Shown here: piece after piece, positions 36,438 through 43,646 of the stretch
Position numbering within the stretch: position 1 is the stretch's first letter
How the letters are laid out: each line of letters starts with the position of its first letter
Source of the DNA: Leucothrix pacifica
Lineage (GTDB): Bacteria > Pseudomonadota > Gammaproteobacteria > Thiotrichales > Thiotrichaceae
Length of the DNA stretch: 64,000 nt
Assembly (NCBI RefSeq): GCF_003172875.1
Contig: NZ_QGKM01000017.1
Coordinates: 1-64,000, forward strand
Reading direction: 5' to 3'
Program-made: the position numbers and the translations under genes
The notes under the pieces: model-generated
The model's database searches: none
What the model was told of the DNA's origin: nothing
The model's input: the letters and a program-made list of their open reading frames with translations, nothing else

Positions 36438-38465
36438 CTAAAGTGTTTTTATTGGAAAAGTCACGCTGAATGCCGCACCGGGTTTACGGTTCTCTACCGC
36501 TACGGTTCCCCCCATACTAGTCACCATTTGTTGCACCAATGACAGACCGATACCAGTACCGGTAGTTTCGCGGGTCAGCTCATTCTCTGTGCGGTAAAAC
36601 AGCTTAAAGATCTGTTTCAACTGCGCCTTATCAATCCCCGGACCAAAGTCACGAATCGTGAAACTCACTTGATGATTCGCCATACCCTGACAGCTCAACT
36701 CTACTTTTTTCATCTCAGAGTCAGCAGAAAACTTGATGGCATTATCCACCAAATTAATCATGATCTGAGTTAGCCAGTCAGTATCTACCTCAATTGTCGC
36801 GGCTTTGGTCGACTCATCACAAAACAGATCCAGCGTGTAATCAGCCCGCTCCAGCTGCACCGTAATTTTGGACTGAATGTCGCGGAGCAAGCTGGCCACT
36901 TCACACTCGGATAGTTCAGCCTGTTGCTCGTTTCTCGTCATTCTTGCCAATTGCAGCACATTATTTATCAGGCGGGATAAGCGCTCACTTTCATCAAAAA
37001 TAAAGTCGTAATAGCTACGCTTTTTATCCTCACTCGCCCAGCCTTCGCGCAGCATTTCTCCATACATACGAATCGATGTCAGTGGTGTTTTCAATTCATG
37101 ACTGACGGCCGATACAAAGTTCTGCTGCTGATTCACCAGATCAATTTGCCGTACACCCAGCCGATACATTAGGTAAACGCCTCCGAGCAAGACTGACGCC
37201 AGCACGATTCCCAACCACACAATGACTTGGCCACCTGCCCCCATAGGAAGCTGGATAATACTGTAGATCAATTGTAGGTCGCTTAAAGGATCTGACAAAC
37301 GCATCTGATACAACTGCTCACCCATTAACTCACGGCGATCCGTCAGATAGCCGGAGTTGGAGCGACCGGAGAATGCTGCTAATACATCGGACTTATAGGC
37401 AACCAGCAAATTACTCATATCAGACAAGCCGGTGCTACTAAAAGCTTGTTTCACCGAGGCATCGAGAAATTCATTTTGTTTGATCAACATGCCCTGAATA
37501 TAACGCTGCTCGTTGAGCCAGACTTTGCGAAACAACATGAAGTGCCCGCTTTCCAGTAGCTGCAGCTCAAACGGATCAATCTCACTTTCAAAGGTTTTCA
37601 CACGCAGCTTGTCACGCTCAACGGGTGCATCCGCCGCAGAATCATTTTGCAGTGATGAGGAATAAAAGTCCCGACTAGCCTCAGGTAAGACATTCTGTTC
37701 AAAACGCGGAGCAGGCGCACTTTTACTTATCTGAACTTTACTTTGTCTACTCACAAGCTCAGGCTCTGTGGACTTGAGCTTGGCGACAATAGACTCTTTT
37801 TTTTGATAGGTCTGCTGGAGTTGTAAATCTTCAACCTTGCCCAGACTCACCTTTTTTCTAGCCGCCGACTGTGCCACAGGTGCTGATTCCAGAGCGTCAC
37901 TCACTAAGCGCTCTTCAACAGCCTCCGCCAGCACTTCCATATCATTTAACGCTACATCTGGTGCTCGGATACGATTATTTTGGGCAGCCAAAATACCCTG
38001 TATTTGATTTTGCAGGCTCAAGCGCTGATCCAGCTCTTTGGCATTAATGCCGTAGCTTTCTGACTGTGATAAAGATTGGTCATCCGGCACCAGCGGCGTA
38101 TTTAACACACCACTGGCATCCACCTGAAAGTAACCCAACAAACCGGGAATCTCTGACTCCGGAGGAAAATTTGATAAGGGTGAGCGCTGTAAAAAGCCCG
38201 CGCTGGCATCACCGGCAATGTTTAAAAAGGCATAATCGGTAAAAGGGCGCTGATTTTCCTTTTCTAATAAGTCACCCAAGCTGGAATCAATCCGCTCCGA
38301 TAACTCCTCAGCCATGCGTTGATGCTGGTGAAACGTCTCCCACTTTAAGCGTGTGTAAGACTGCTGAACCAGCAAAGCACCAGGAATAAACAAAGTGATA
38401 AAGAATACGCCCAACCAACGGCGCAGCTTTTGTTTATCCAGTGTTTTTAAGCTATTTTTTATCAT
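36438..38465 (-). CDS. Sensor histidine kinase with large periplasmic domain, no HAMP
   Basis: This 675-residue kinase has transmembrane helices near 17-34 and 412-436, bracketing about 375 periplasmic residues. The middle of that domain (~170-290) is polar and looks disordered; both ends look folded. No HAMP domain lies between TM2 and the kinase. The phosphoacceptor is H456 in VSAVSHELKTPLTS; the N-box is MINLVDNAIKFS and the G-boxes are DFGPGIDK and GTGIGLSLV. It overlaps its response regulator by one base. The ligand is unknown. A divergent exported VWA gene lies beyond the regulator and is the natural candidate partner or target. Confidence 0.9.
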   Translation of the reverse strand: MIKNSLKTLDKQKLRRWLGVFFITLFIPGALLVQQSYTRLKWETFHQHQRMAEELSERIDSSLGDLLEKENQRPFTDYAFLNIAGDASAGFLQRSPLSNFPPESEIPGLLGYFQVDASGVLNTPLVPDDQSLSQSESYGINAKELDQRLSLQNQIQGILAAQNNRIRAPDVALNDMEVLAEAVEERLVSDALESAPVAQSAARKKVSLGKVEDLQLQQTYQKKESIVAKLKSTEPELVSRQSKVQISKSAPAPRFEQNVLPEASRDFYSSSLQNDSAADAPVERDKLRVKTFESEIDPFELQLLESGHFMLFRKVWLNEQRYIQGMLIKQNEFLDASVKQAFSSTGLSDMSNLLVAYKSDVLAAFSGRSNSGYLTDRRELMGEQLYQMRLSDPLSDLQLIYSIIQLPMGAGGQVIVWLGIVLASVLLGGVYLMYRLGVRQIDLVNQQQNFVSAVSHELKTPLTSIRMYGEMLREGWASEDKKRSYYDFIFDESERLSRLINNVLQLARMTRNEQQAELSECEVASLLRDIQSKITVQLERADYTLDLFCDESTKAATIEVDTDWLTQIMINLVDNAIKFSADSEMKKVELSCQGMANHQVSFTIRDFGPGIDKAQLKQIFKLFYRTENELTRETTGTGIGLSLVQQMVTSMGGTVAVENRKPGAAFSVTFPIKTL

Positions 38466-39193
38466 TATTTAAGGGGTGAAGGCGGCTGTATTTCAAGCTT
38501 ATAACCCGCGCCACGTACCGTGGTCAGGAATACTGGCGAAGCAGAATCAGCCTCTATTTTGCGGCGTAATTTGGCGATATGAATATCGACCGTGCGGGTT
38601 TCTAACTCCAGGTCATCCGCATAACCCCAAACCTTATGCAGCAGCTCATCACGCGATACCGGACGCTCTGAATTCGCCTGTAAATACTGTAGTAAATCAA
38701 TTTCACGTCGCGTAAATGACAAGACTTTATCACCCGCCTTTCCCGATAAGTTCTGGCAATCAATCATAGTATCCTCAGATAACTCAATGCATGTCACGGC
38801 TTCGTTACTGCCAACCACCCGACGCAATACTGCCTGCACCCGCAACACTAACTGAGCCACTGAAAACGGCTTCGACACATAATCATCAGCACCGAGTGAT
38901 AAGCCCTGAATGATATCCTCATCGTTACTTTTGGCGGTCAGCATAATAATCGCCTGATCACGACTTTGTTCACGAATCCGGTTACAAATCTCAAAGCCAT
39001 CCATCCCCGGCAACATGACATCCAGCAGAATTAAATCAAACTCACCACTCAAGCCTTTCGCCAAACCGTCATTGCCATTGTCAGCAAAATCAACTTCATA
39101 ACCGTGATAAACAAACACATCAATCAAGCCCATACGGATGGCTGGCTCATCTTCGACAATCAGAATTTTGTGGGTTTGAGACATGTCATTCAC
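38465..39193 (-). CDS. OmpR-family response regulator
   Basis: This 242-residue regulator has a receiver domain (~9-122) with phosphoacceptor D58 in LILLDVMLPGMDG and the conserved Lys in DYVSKPFSVAQL. The C-terminal winged helix (~140-235) ends with ETRTVDIHIAKLRRKIE…TVRGAGYKL, typical of OmpR/PhoB. It is first in a two-gene operon with the kinase. Repeats about 45-85 bases upstream (39238-39278) may be its own binding sites and are shared with the divergent VWA gene. Confidence 0.95.
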   Translation of the reverse strand: MNDMSQTHKILIVEDEPAIRMGLIDVFVYHGYEVDFADNGNDGLAKGLSGEFDLILLDVMLPGMDGFEICNRIREQSRDQAIIMLTAKSNDEDIIQGLSLGADDYVSKPFSVAQLVLRVQAVLRRVVGSNEAVTCIELSEDTMIDCQNLSGKAGDKVLSFTRREIDLLQYLQANSERPVSRDELLHKVWGYADDLELETRTVDIHIAKLRRKIEADSASPVFLTTVRGAGYKLEIQPPSPLK

Positions 39194-39237
39194 CTATTCA
39201 TTTTCTTATCATAGCCTAACAAGGCGGCTCATCAGTA

Positions 39238-39278
39238 TTGTAACTTTTTTGTAAAACACGCTGCCCAATGTTTTACAT
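39238..39278. promoter_or_regulatory. Candidate regulator-binding repeats between the two-component operon and the VWA gene
   Basis: GTAAC (39240) and GTAAA (39251) repeat with an 11-base period in TTGTAACTTTTTTGTAAAAC, the tandem spacing that OmpR-family dimers use. GTAAAACA (39251-39258) also forms an inverted repeat with TGTTTTAC (39270-39277). The site lies between the divergent genes at 39193 and 39435. Assignment is inferred. Confidence 0.45.
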
Positions 39279-39434
39279 AGATGTGTCTATTCCAACAATC
39301 GGTGTCTGCCTACACTGGCTTCATTATCACTGCTTAGCCTTGCGCAGCTCAACACTGCACAGCACTGAACCACACGCTGTAACGCTAAGCCTTCAAAACG
39401 AAATGACTTAGATCATGCAAAACAGGAAGCCATT

Positions 39435-40682
39435 ATGAACAAGCAACTATTAGCCCTTAGTATCGCCGCCATCCTTAGTTCAACGAGTTCTTTGCTCACG
39501 CAAACTACATTAGCAGAAACTGTGATTAAATCGACAACCACGACAACAATCAGCACTGATCCGCTGCTTAGCAATACGACAGATATGTCCCGGATTAACA
39601 GGATCGCTAACCAACAACCAAAAATTGAAGTCGTGTTTGTACTGGACACCACCGGCAGCATGAGCGGTTTGATTAAAGCGGCTAAAGAAAAAATCTGGTC
39701 AATCGCTAGTACAATGGCTCAGGCGCAAACTGCACCGGAAATCAAGATGGGTCTGGTGGGCTATCGCGACCGTGGCGATGCTTATGTCACTAAGACAATC
39801 GATTTATCGGAAGATCTGGATTCCATGTATTCCACATTGATGGATTTTCAGGCGCAAGGTGGTGGTGACACCCCCGAAAGTGTCAATCAAGCCTTGTATG
39901 ATGCTGTTCACAAAATGTCATGGAATCAGGATCAATCGACTTATAAGGTAGTATTTTTAGTCGGCGATGCACCAGCGCATATGGATTATCAGGATGAGGT
40001 TCAATACCCCGAAACCATTCGCATTGCGCAAGACAAAGGCATCATTATTAATGCGATTCAAAGTGGTCATCACCGCCAAACCACCCGCAACTGGCAGCGA
40101 ATCGCCAAGCTTGGCCAGGGAGATTACTTTCAGGTCGGCCAGTCGGGTAATGCCATTGCCATCGCGACGCCGTATGATGATGAGCTAGCCCAACTCTCCA
40201 AAGACCTCGACAAAACCCGCGTTTATTACGGCACCGTACAAGAAAAACGCAAGCAGGAAGCAAAGATCGCGGCCAGTAGCAAACTGCACCGTGAATCCAG
40301 CAAACAATCTCAGGCACGCCGTGCCGCGTTTAATACCTCCGCCAGTGGTAAAAGCAATTTTCTGGGTGAGAAGGAGTTAGTGGAGGAAGTCGTGCGTGGT
40401 GATGTCGAGCTATCAGCGATTGCGACCGAACAATTACCGGAAGAAATGAAAGCCATGAAGCCATCGGCGCAGCTGGGTTATATCAAACAGAAGGCGGCTA
40501 AGCGACGGGAGCTTCAGGTGTCGATCAAACAATTGGCAGCTAAACGAGATGCTTTCCTCAAACAAAAAGTTGCAGAGTCAGGCATGGAGAAGGACTCATT
40601 GGATGCTCAGATCTTCGATGCCATTAGCGAGCAATCCGCTAAAAAAGGTCTGGTTTATGATAAGAAAGATATGAAGTATTGA
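39435..40682 (+). CDS. Exported von Willebrand A domain protein
   Basis: This 415-residue protein has a signal peptide (~1-27, AETV). The VWA domain (~63-250) opens with VVFVLDTTGSMSGLI, where D71, S75 and S77 form the DxxxSxS metal site. Residues ~255-415 are a Lys/Glu/Ala-rich helical tail that looks like coiled coil. There is no obvious C-terminal sorting signal or second membrane helix, so it is probably periplasmic or secreted. It is divergent from the two-component pair with a 241-base spacer bearing paired repeats. Function is unknown; adhesion or stress sensing is possible. Confidence 0.78.
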   Translation: MNKQLLALSIAAILSSTSSLLTQTTLAETVIKSTTTTTISTDPLLSNTTDMSRINRIANQQPKIEVVFVLDTTGSMSGLIKAAKEKIWSIASTMAQAQTAPEIKMGLVGYRDRGDAYVTKTIDLSEDLDSMYSTLMDFQAQGGGDTPESVNQALYDAVHKMSWNQDQSTYKVVFLVGDAPAHMDYQDEVQYPETIRIAQDKGIIINAIQSGHHRQTTRNWQRIAKLGQGDYFQVGQSGNAIAIATPYDDELAQLSKDLDKTRVYYGTVQEKRKQEAKIAASSKLHRESSKQSQARRAAFNTSASGKSNFLGEKELVEEVVRGDVELSAIATEQLPEEMKAMKPSAQLGYIKQKAAKRRELQVSIKQLAAKRDAFLKQKVAESGMEKDSLDAQIFDAISEQSAKKGLVYDKKDMKY

Positions 40683-40764
40683 TAGCAATCACCTGCTACT
40701 GGGCTACAAAGAGCCACTAAGCATCCGTCTAACAGACTCGCGTACACATCAGCTAAGCACTAAT

Positions 40765-40792
40765 GCGACCACTGGTAACCTACTAGTGGTTG
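40765..40792 (+). terminator. Stem-loop after the VWA gene
   Basis: GCGACCACT and AGTGGTTGC pair (one G-T) around an 11-base loop. No T-run follows directly, so termination is uncertain. A second short stem (TATAC/GTATA) lies just past it. Confidence 0.4.
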
Positions 40793-40875
40793 CTTATACC
40801 ACTAAGTATAGGCAGATCGTCCTCGGCACCCTACTTTAGGAGGTATGATTTCCTAATGACAGAATACCAGCGCTA

Positions 40876-41469
40876 ATGAAGACTTTGATCACAGTTGTAC
40901 TGATTGCCTTTGTATGTGGAGCCTTGTTTGCATGGGTGGCTAATCTGCAAACGGATGACATTGATGCACCCATTCAACCATCATTTAAGGAAGCAGAAAT
41001 TGGTGAAATCAAGCTAACCGATCACGATAATCAAACACTAAACCTGAAGTCATTTCTGGGTAAGACGGTGGTGCTGAGCTTTATGTTTAACGGCTGTAGT
41101 CCGGTGCAAACCGTTGGTTTACGTCGCGTGTTTCTGGATCATGAATTAAACAGCAAAGATAAAGGCATTGTGTTCTTATCAATCTCCGTTGCCCCCGAAA
41201 CAGATACCCCTGCGCTTTTGAAAAGCTTCGCTACGCGCTACGGCATAGATGCTGATAACTGGCGTCTTGGCATTACCAACCGTAGATCGCTAGATCGCTT
41301 ACTCCAGACGTTTAACGCTGGGAAAACCATTGAAAGCGACCCAAATGCTCACCTAAACACGGTCTTTTTAATAAACCCAACAGGCCATAAAGAGAAGGTT
41401 TATAAAGGATTTCCGATCAGCCCAAGTAGGGTTTATGCAGATCTGGAGGACTATATGACCGGGCGCTAA
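40876..41469 (+). CDS. SCO1/SenC-like thioredoxin-fold protein with degenerate Cu site
   Basis: This 197-residue protein has an N-terminal membrane anchor (~3-23) and a periplasmic thioredoxin fold. In SCO proteins the strand-loop carries C-x-x-x-C. Here it reads GCSPVQ, so C74 is kept but the second Cys is Gln78. The downstream His (NAHLNTVFLINPTG, near 156) is kept. SCO proteins deliver copper to cytochrome oxidase CuA; with one Cys missing, a thiol-redox or peroxiredoxin-like role is as likely. No cytochrome oxidase gene is nearby. Confidence 0.7.
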   Translation: MKTLITVVLIAFVCGALFAWVANLQTDDIDAPIQPSFKEAEIGEIKLTDHDNQTLNLKSFLGKTVVLSFMFNGCSPVQTVGLRRVFLDHELNSKDKGIVFLSISVAPETDTPALLKSFATRYGIDADNWRLGITNRRSLDRLLQTFNAGKTIESDPNAHLNTVFLINPTGHKEKVYKGFPISPSRVYADLEDYMTGR

Positions 41470-41569
41470 AATCAGCCCTCTTCTGGTACAACACCATGTA
41501 CTCCAAATTGCACCTCATGCCGGGAAATAACAGCTTCGATACATCATTTGCGGCACCCAAGGCTGCATG

Positions 41570-41590
41570 GTATTGTTTTTAAAACAATAC
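41570..41590. promoter_or_regulatory. Perfect 21-base palindrome before the PhaE-like gene
   Basis: GTATTGTTTT and AAAACAATAC are exact inverted repeats around a single T, ending 16 bases before the start codon at 41607. It has the size and place of a repressor operator. The cognate regulator is unknown. Confidence 0.5.
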
Positions 41591-41606
41591 TTTGTCGAGG
41601 CAAGCT

Positions 41607-42506
41607 ATGAATTTCAATGATTGGTCTGAAGAAATAAGCAAAAATCTTAAACAAGCTCAGGAGCAATACTGGAAAAATATGGCAGAGTTACACGCCAAAA
41701 TTTCAGGCTCTGCGCCTCCGGAAACACCAAATATGACGGAAGGACTTGAGCGCCTCTGGTCATTAATCAGCCCACAAATGCCTAAGCAAGCCGATGACAT
41801 GATGAAGCAAGTTTTCGGAATGGGTAAAGGTCGGGATCAGTTCGCTGATAATTTCACTGCATGGAAAGATGTGGTTGATTCTTTGGTGGAGTCACAATTG
41901 CACTCATTTGGGATTCCGACCAAAAAGGCTCAGGAAGAGTTGGTAAATCAGGTGGAAGCTTTGACTCTTGAGAATGAAACACTTAAGACACGGATAAAAG
42001 AGCTGGAAGCGGAATTAGCAAAGCAAGACAAAGCAGCTTCTAAAAAAAGTAGTACAGGCACTGGCTCGAAAACCAAGAAAATATCGACACCCGCAAGTGT
42101 GAAAAAAATGCCAAAGTCCAAAGCGAAAGCAAAACCGCTTTCAAAAGCAAAAACCACTAAAGCGCCCTCCTCAACCACGGATACAGCACCACCAAAAAAG
42201 GCAGCAAAAACTACCCCAAAGACAACGCCGAAGACAACCGCCAAAAAGCCTGTCACTAAAAAGCCAGCAAGCACGAAGAAAAGCACTGCAAAGGCAAAAC
42301 CGGATGACTTGAGTCAGGTAAAAGGTATAGGCCCGGTTATTCAAAAGAAACTCATTGCCGCAGGCATTACCAGCTTTGCACAGCTGGCAGCCCTCTCGCC
42401 GGATCAAGCGCAGAAGCTGGATGAACAACTCAATTTACAAGGCCGCATGGCTCGTGAGAACTGGGTCAGTCAAGCTGCAAAACTCGCGACGGGTGATGCC
42501 ACATAA
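41607..42506 (+). CDS. PhaE-like protein with histone-H1-like linker and helix-hairpin-helix end
   Basis: This 299-residue protein is read from ATG 41607, which has GAGG at good spacing; a TTG frame start 15 bases earlier is less likely. Residues ~1-150 resemble the class III PHA synthase subunit PhaE/phasin group (a helical, amphipathic region ending in a coiled coil LTLENETLKTRIKELEAEL). Residues ~155-235 are Lys/Ala/Thr/Pro-rich, like histone H1 or the PhaF tail. Residues ~238-299 contain DLSQVKGIGPVIQKKLIAAGITSF, a helix-hairpin-helix found in nucleic-acid binding domains. It may tie PHA granules to DNA. No phaC is nearby. Confidence 0.6.
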   Translation: MNFNDWSEEISKNLKQAQEQYWKNMAELHAKISGSAPPETPNMTEGLERLWSLISPQMPKQADDMMKQVFGMGKGRDQFADNFTAWKDVVDSLVESQLHSFGIPTKKAQEELVNQVEALTLENETLKTRIKELEAELAKQDKAASKKSSTGTGSKTKKISTPASVKKMPKSKAKAKPLSKAKTTKAPSSTTDTAPPKKAAKTTPKTTPKTTAKKPVTKKPASTKKSTAKAKPDDLSQVKGIGPVIQKKLIAAGITSFAQLAALSPDQAQKLDEQLNLQGRMARENWVSQAAKLATGDAT

Positions 42507-42545
42507 AACCTTAAAAAATGGTAATTTTCTGACTTATTCAGCCCC

Positions 42546-42573
42546 TTGAAATTCCATTTCTAATTCATAAAAT
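42546..42573 (+). promoter_or_regulatory. Possible sigma-70 promoter of the gliding-type ABC operon
   Basis: TTGAAA (42546-42551) and TAAAAT (42568-42573) are separated by 16 bases and lie about 80 bases before the ABC ATPase start. Both boxes are near consensus, but the prediction rests on sequence alone. Confidence 0.3.
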
Positions 42574-42655
42574 ATTTCCGGTTTGCGCTGCATAATAGCA
42601 GACATACCCGCAAATCAGCTAATAAAACAAACAATTAGAAATCTGAGGAACGTCA

Positions 42656-43636
42656 ATGATTCAGGTCAGTCAACTGTGTCGCCACTACGGCGACTTCAAA
42701 GCCGTTGATGATGTCTCATTTGAGATTCAACCCGGCGAGGTGGTAGGACTACTCGGCCATAATGGCGCAGGTAAAACCACCATTATGAAAATGATAACCG
42801 GCTTTTTAGAGCCCACATCCGGCAGCATTCGTGTCGATGATCTGGAAGTCGGAAAACACACCCAAGCGATTCAAAAACGCATCGGCTACTTACCGGAAAA
42901 CTGCCCGGTATGGCCCGAGATGACGGTTATCGACTATCTGGAGTATCAGGCCAGTTTACACGGTGTCAGTAAAGCGAATCAATCCGCCGCAGTCGCCAAA
43001 GCCATTCGCCGTACCGCACTTCAGCACAAAGCTACCGACAGCATTCAAACCCTGTCACGCGGTTTACGCCAGCGGGTTGGCGTGGCACAAGCCATACTGC
43101 ATGACCCCGACATTATTATTCTTGATGAGCCAACCAATGGTTTAGACCCGACCCAAATTCACCAGATGCGCGAACTTATCGCGGAGCTGTCACAAAGCGC
43201 TACCGTCATTATTTCCACGCATATTTTGCAGGAAGTACAGGCGGTGTGTGAGCGGGTGTTGATTATGCGCTCGGGGAAGCTAGCAGTAGATTCGCGGTTG
43301 GATGAGTTGCAAACCGGACATCATTTATTGCTGGCCGTGGATAACGATAAAGCCTCGGATTACCTGAAAAAAGTATCAGGTGTAGCAGGCGTAAAACGTG
43401 CTGATAGTGATCTTGCTGAAGGTGCCGGCAGTGCACAAACCACTAGTGAAGCTAAAGAGTCTGGAAAGCAATCCGCTGATGCACCGGTCAATTACATCTT
43501 AGAAGCCGATGCTAATACCGCGCCGGATGTGGCTGCCGCCGTGCATGCCGCGGGTGACAAACTGTATTACTTGCAAGCCGAAAAACGCAATCTGGACAGT
43601 GTATTCGCCGAGGTGAATGCGCAGGCACAAGGCTAA
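42656..43636 (+). CDS. GldA-type ABC transporter ATP-binding protein
   Basis: This 326-residue ATPase has Walker A GHNGAGKTT near 34-42, an ABC signature LSRGLRQRVG near 134-143, Walker B ILDEPTNGLD near 157-166 and the H-loop His in ISTHIL. The C-terminal region past ~225 includes a Ser/Ala/Glu-rich insert before a final small domain. Together with the following fused permease and DUF4340 gene it makes the gliding-type (GldAFG-like) ABC exporter found outside true gliding bacteria. Its last 20 bases overlap the longer, less likely start of the permease gene. Confidence 0.88.
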   Translation: MIQVSQLCRHYGDFKAVDDVSFEIQPGEVVGLLGHNGAGKTTIMKMITGFLEPTSGSIRVDDLEVGKHTQAIQKRIGYLPENCPVWPEMTVIDYLEYQASLHGVSKANQSAAVAKAIRRTALQHKATDSIQTLSRGLRQRVGVAQAILHDPDIIILDEPTNGLDPTQIHQMRELIAELSQSATVIISTHILQEVQAVCERVLIMRSGKLAVDSRLDELQTGHHLLLAVDNDKASDYLKKVSGVAGVKRADSDLAEGAGSAQTTSEAKESGKQSADAPVNYILEADANTAPDVAAAVHAAGDKLYYLQAEKRNLDSVFAEVNAQAQG

Positions 43637-43646
43637 GGGAGAAGTC

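Noticed and set aside
41948-42286. 112-codon antisense frame opposite the PhaE-like gene
   Set aside because: It is produced by the Lys/Ala/Thr-rich linker on the other strand; the translation is a hydrophobic low-complexity string with no start context.
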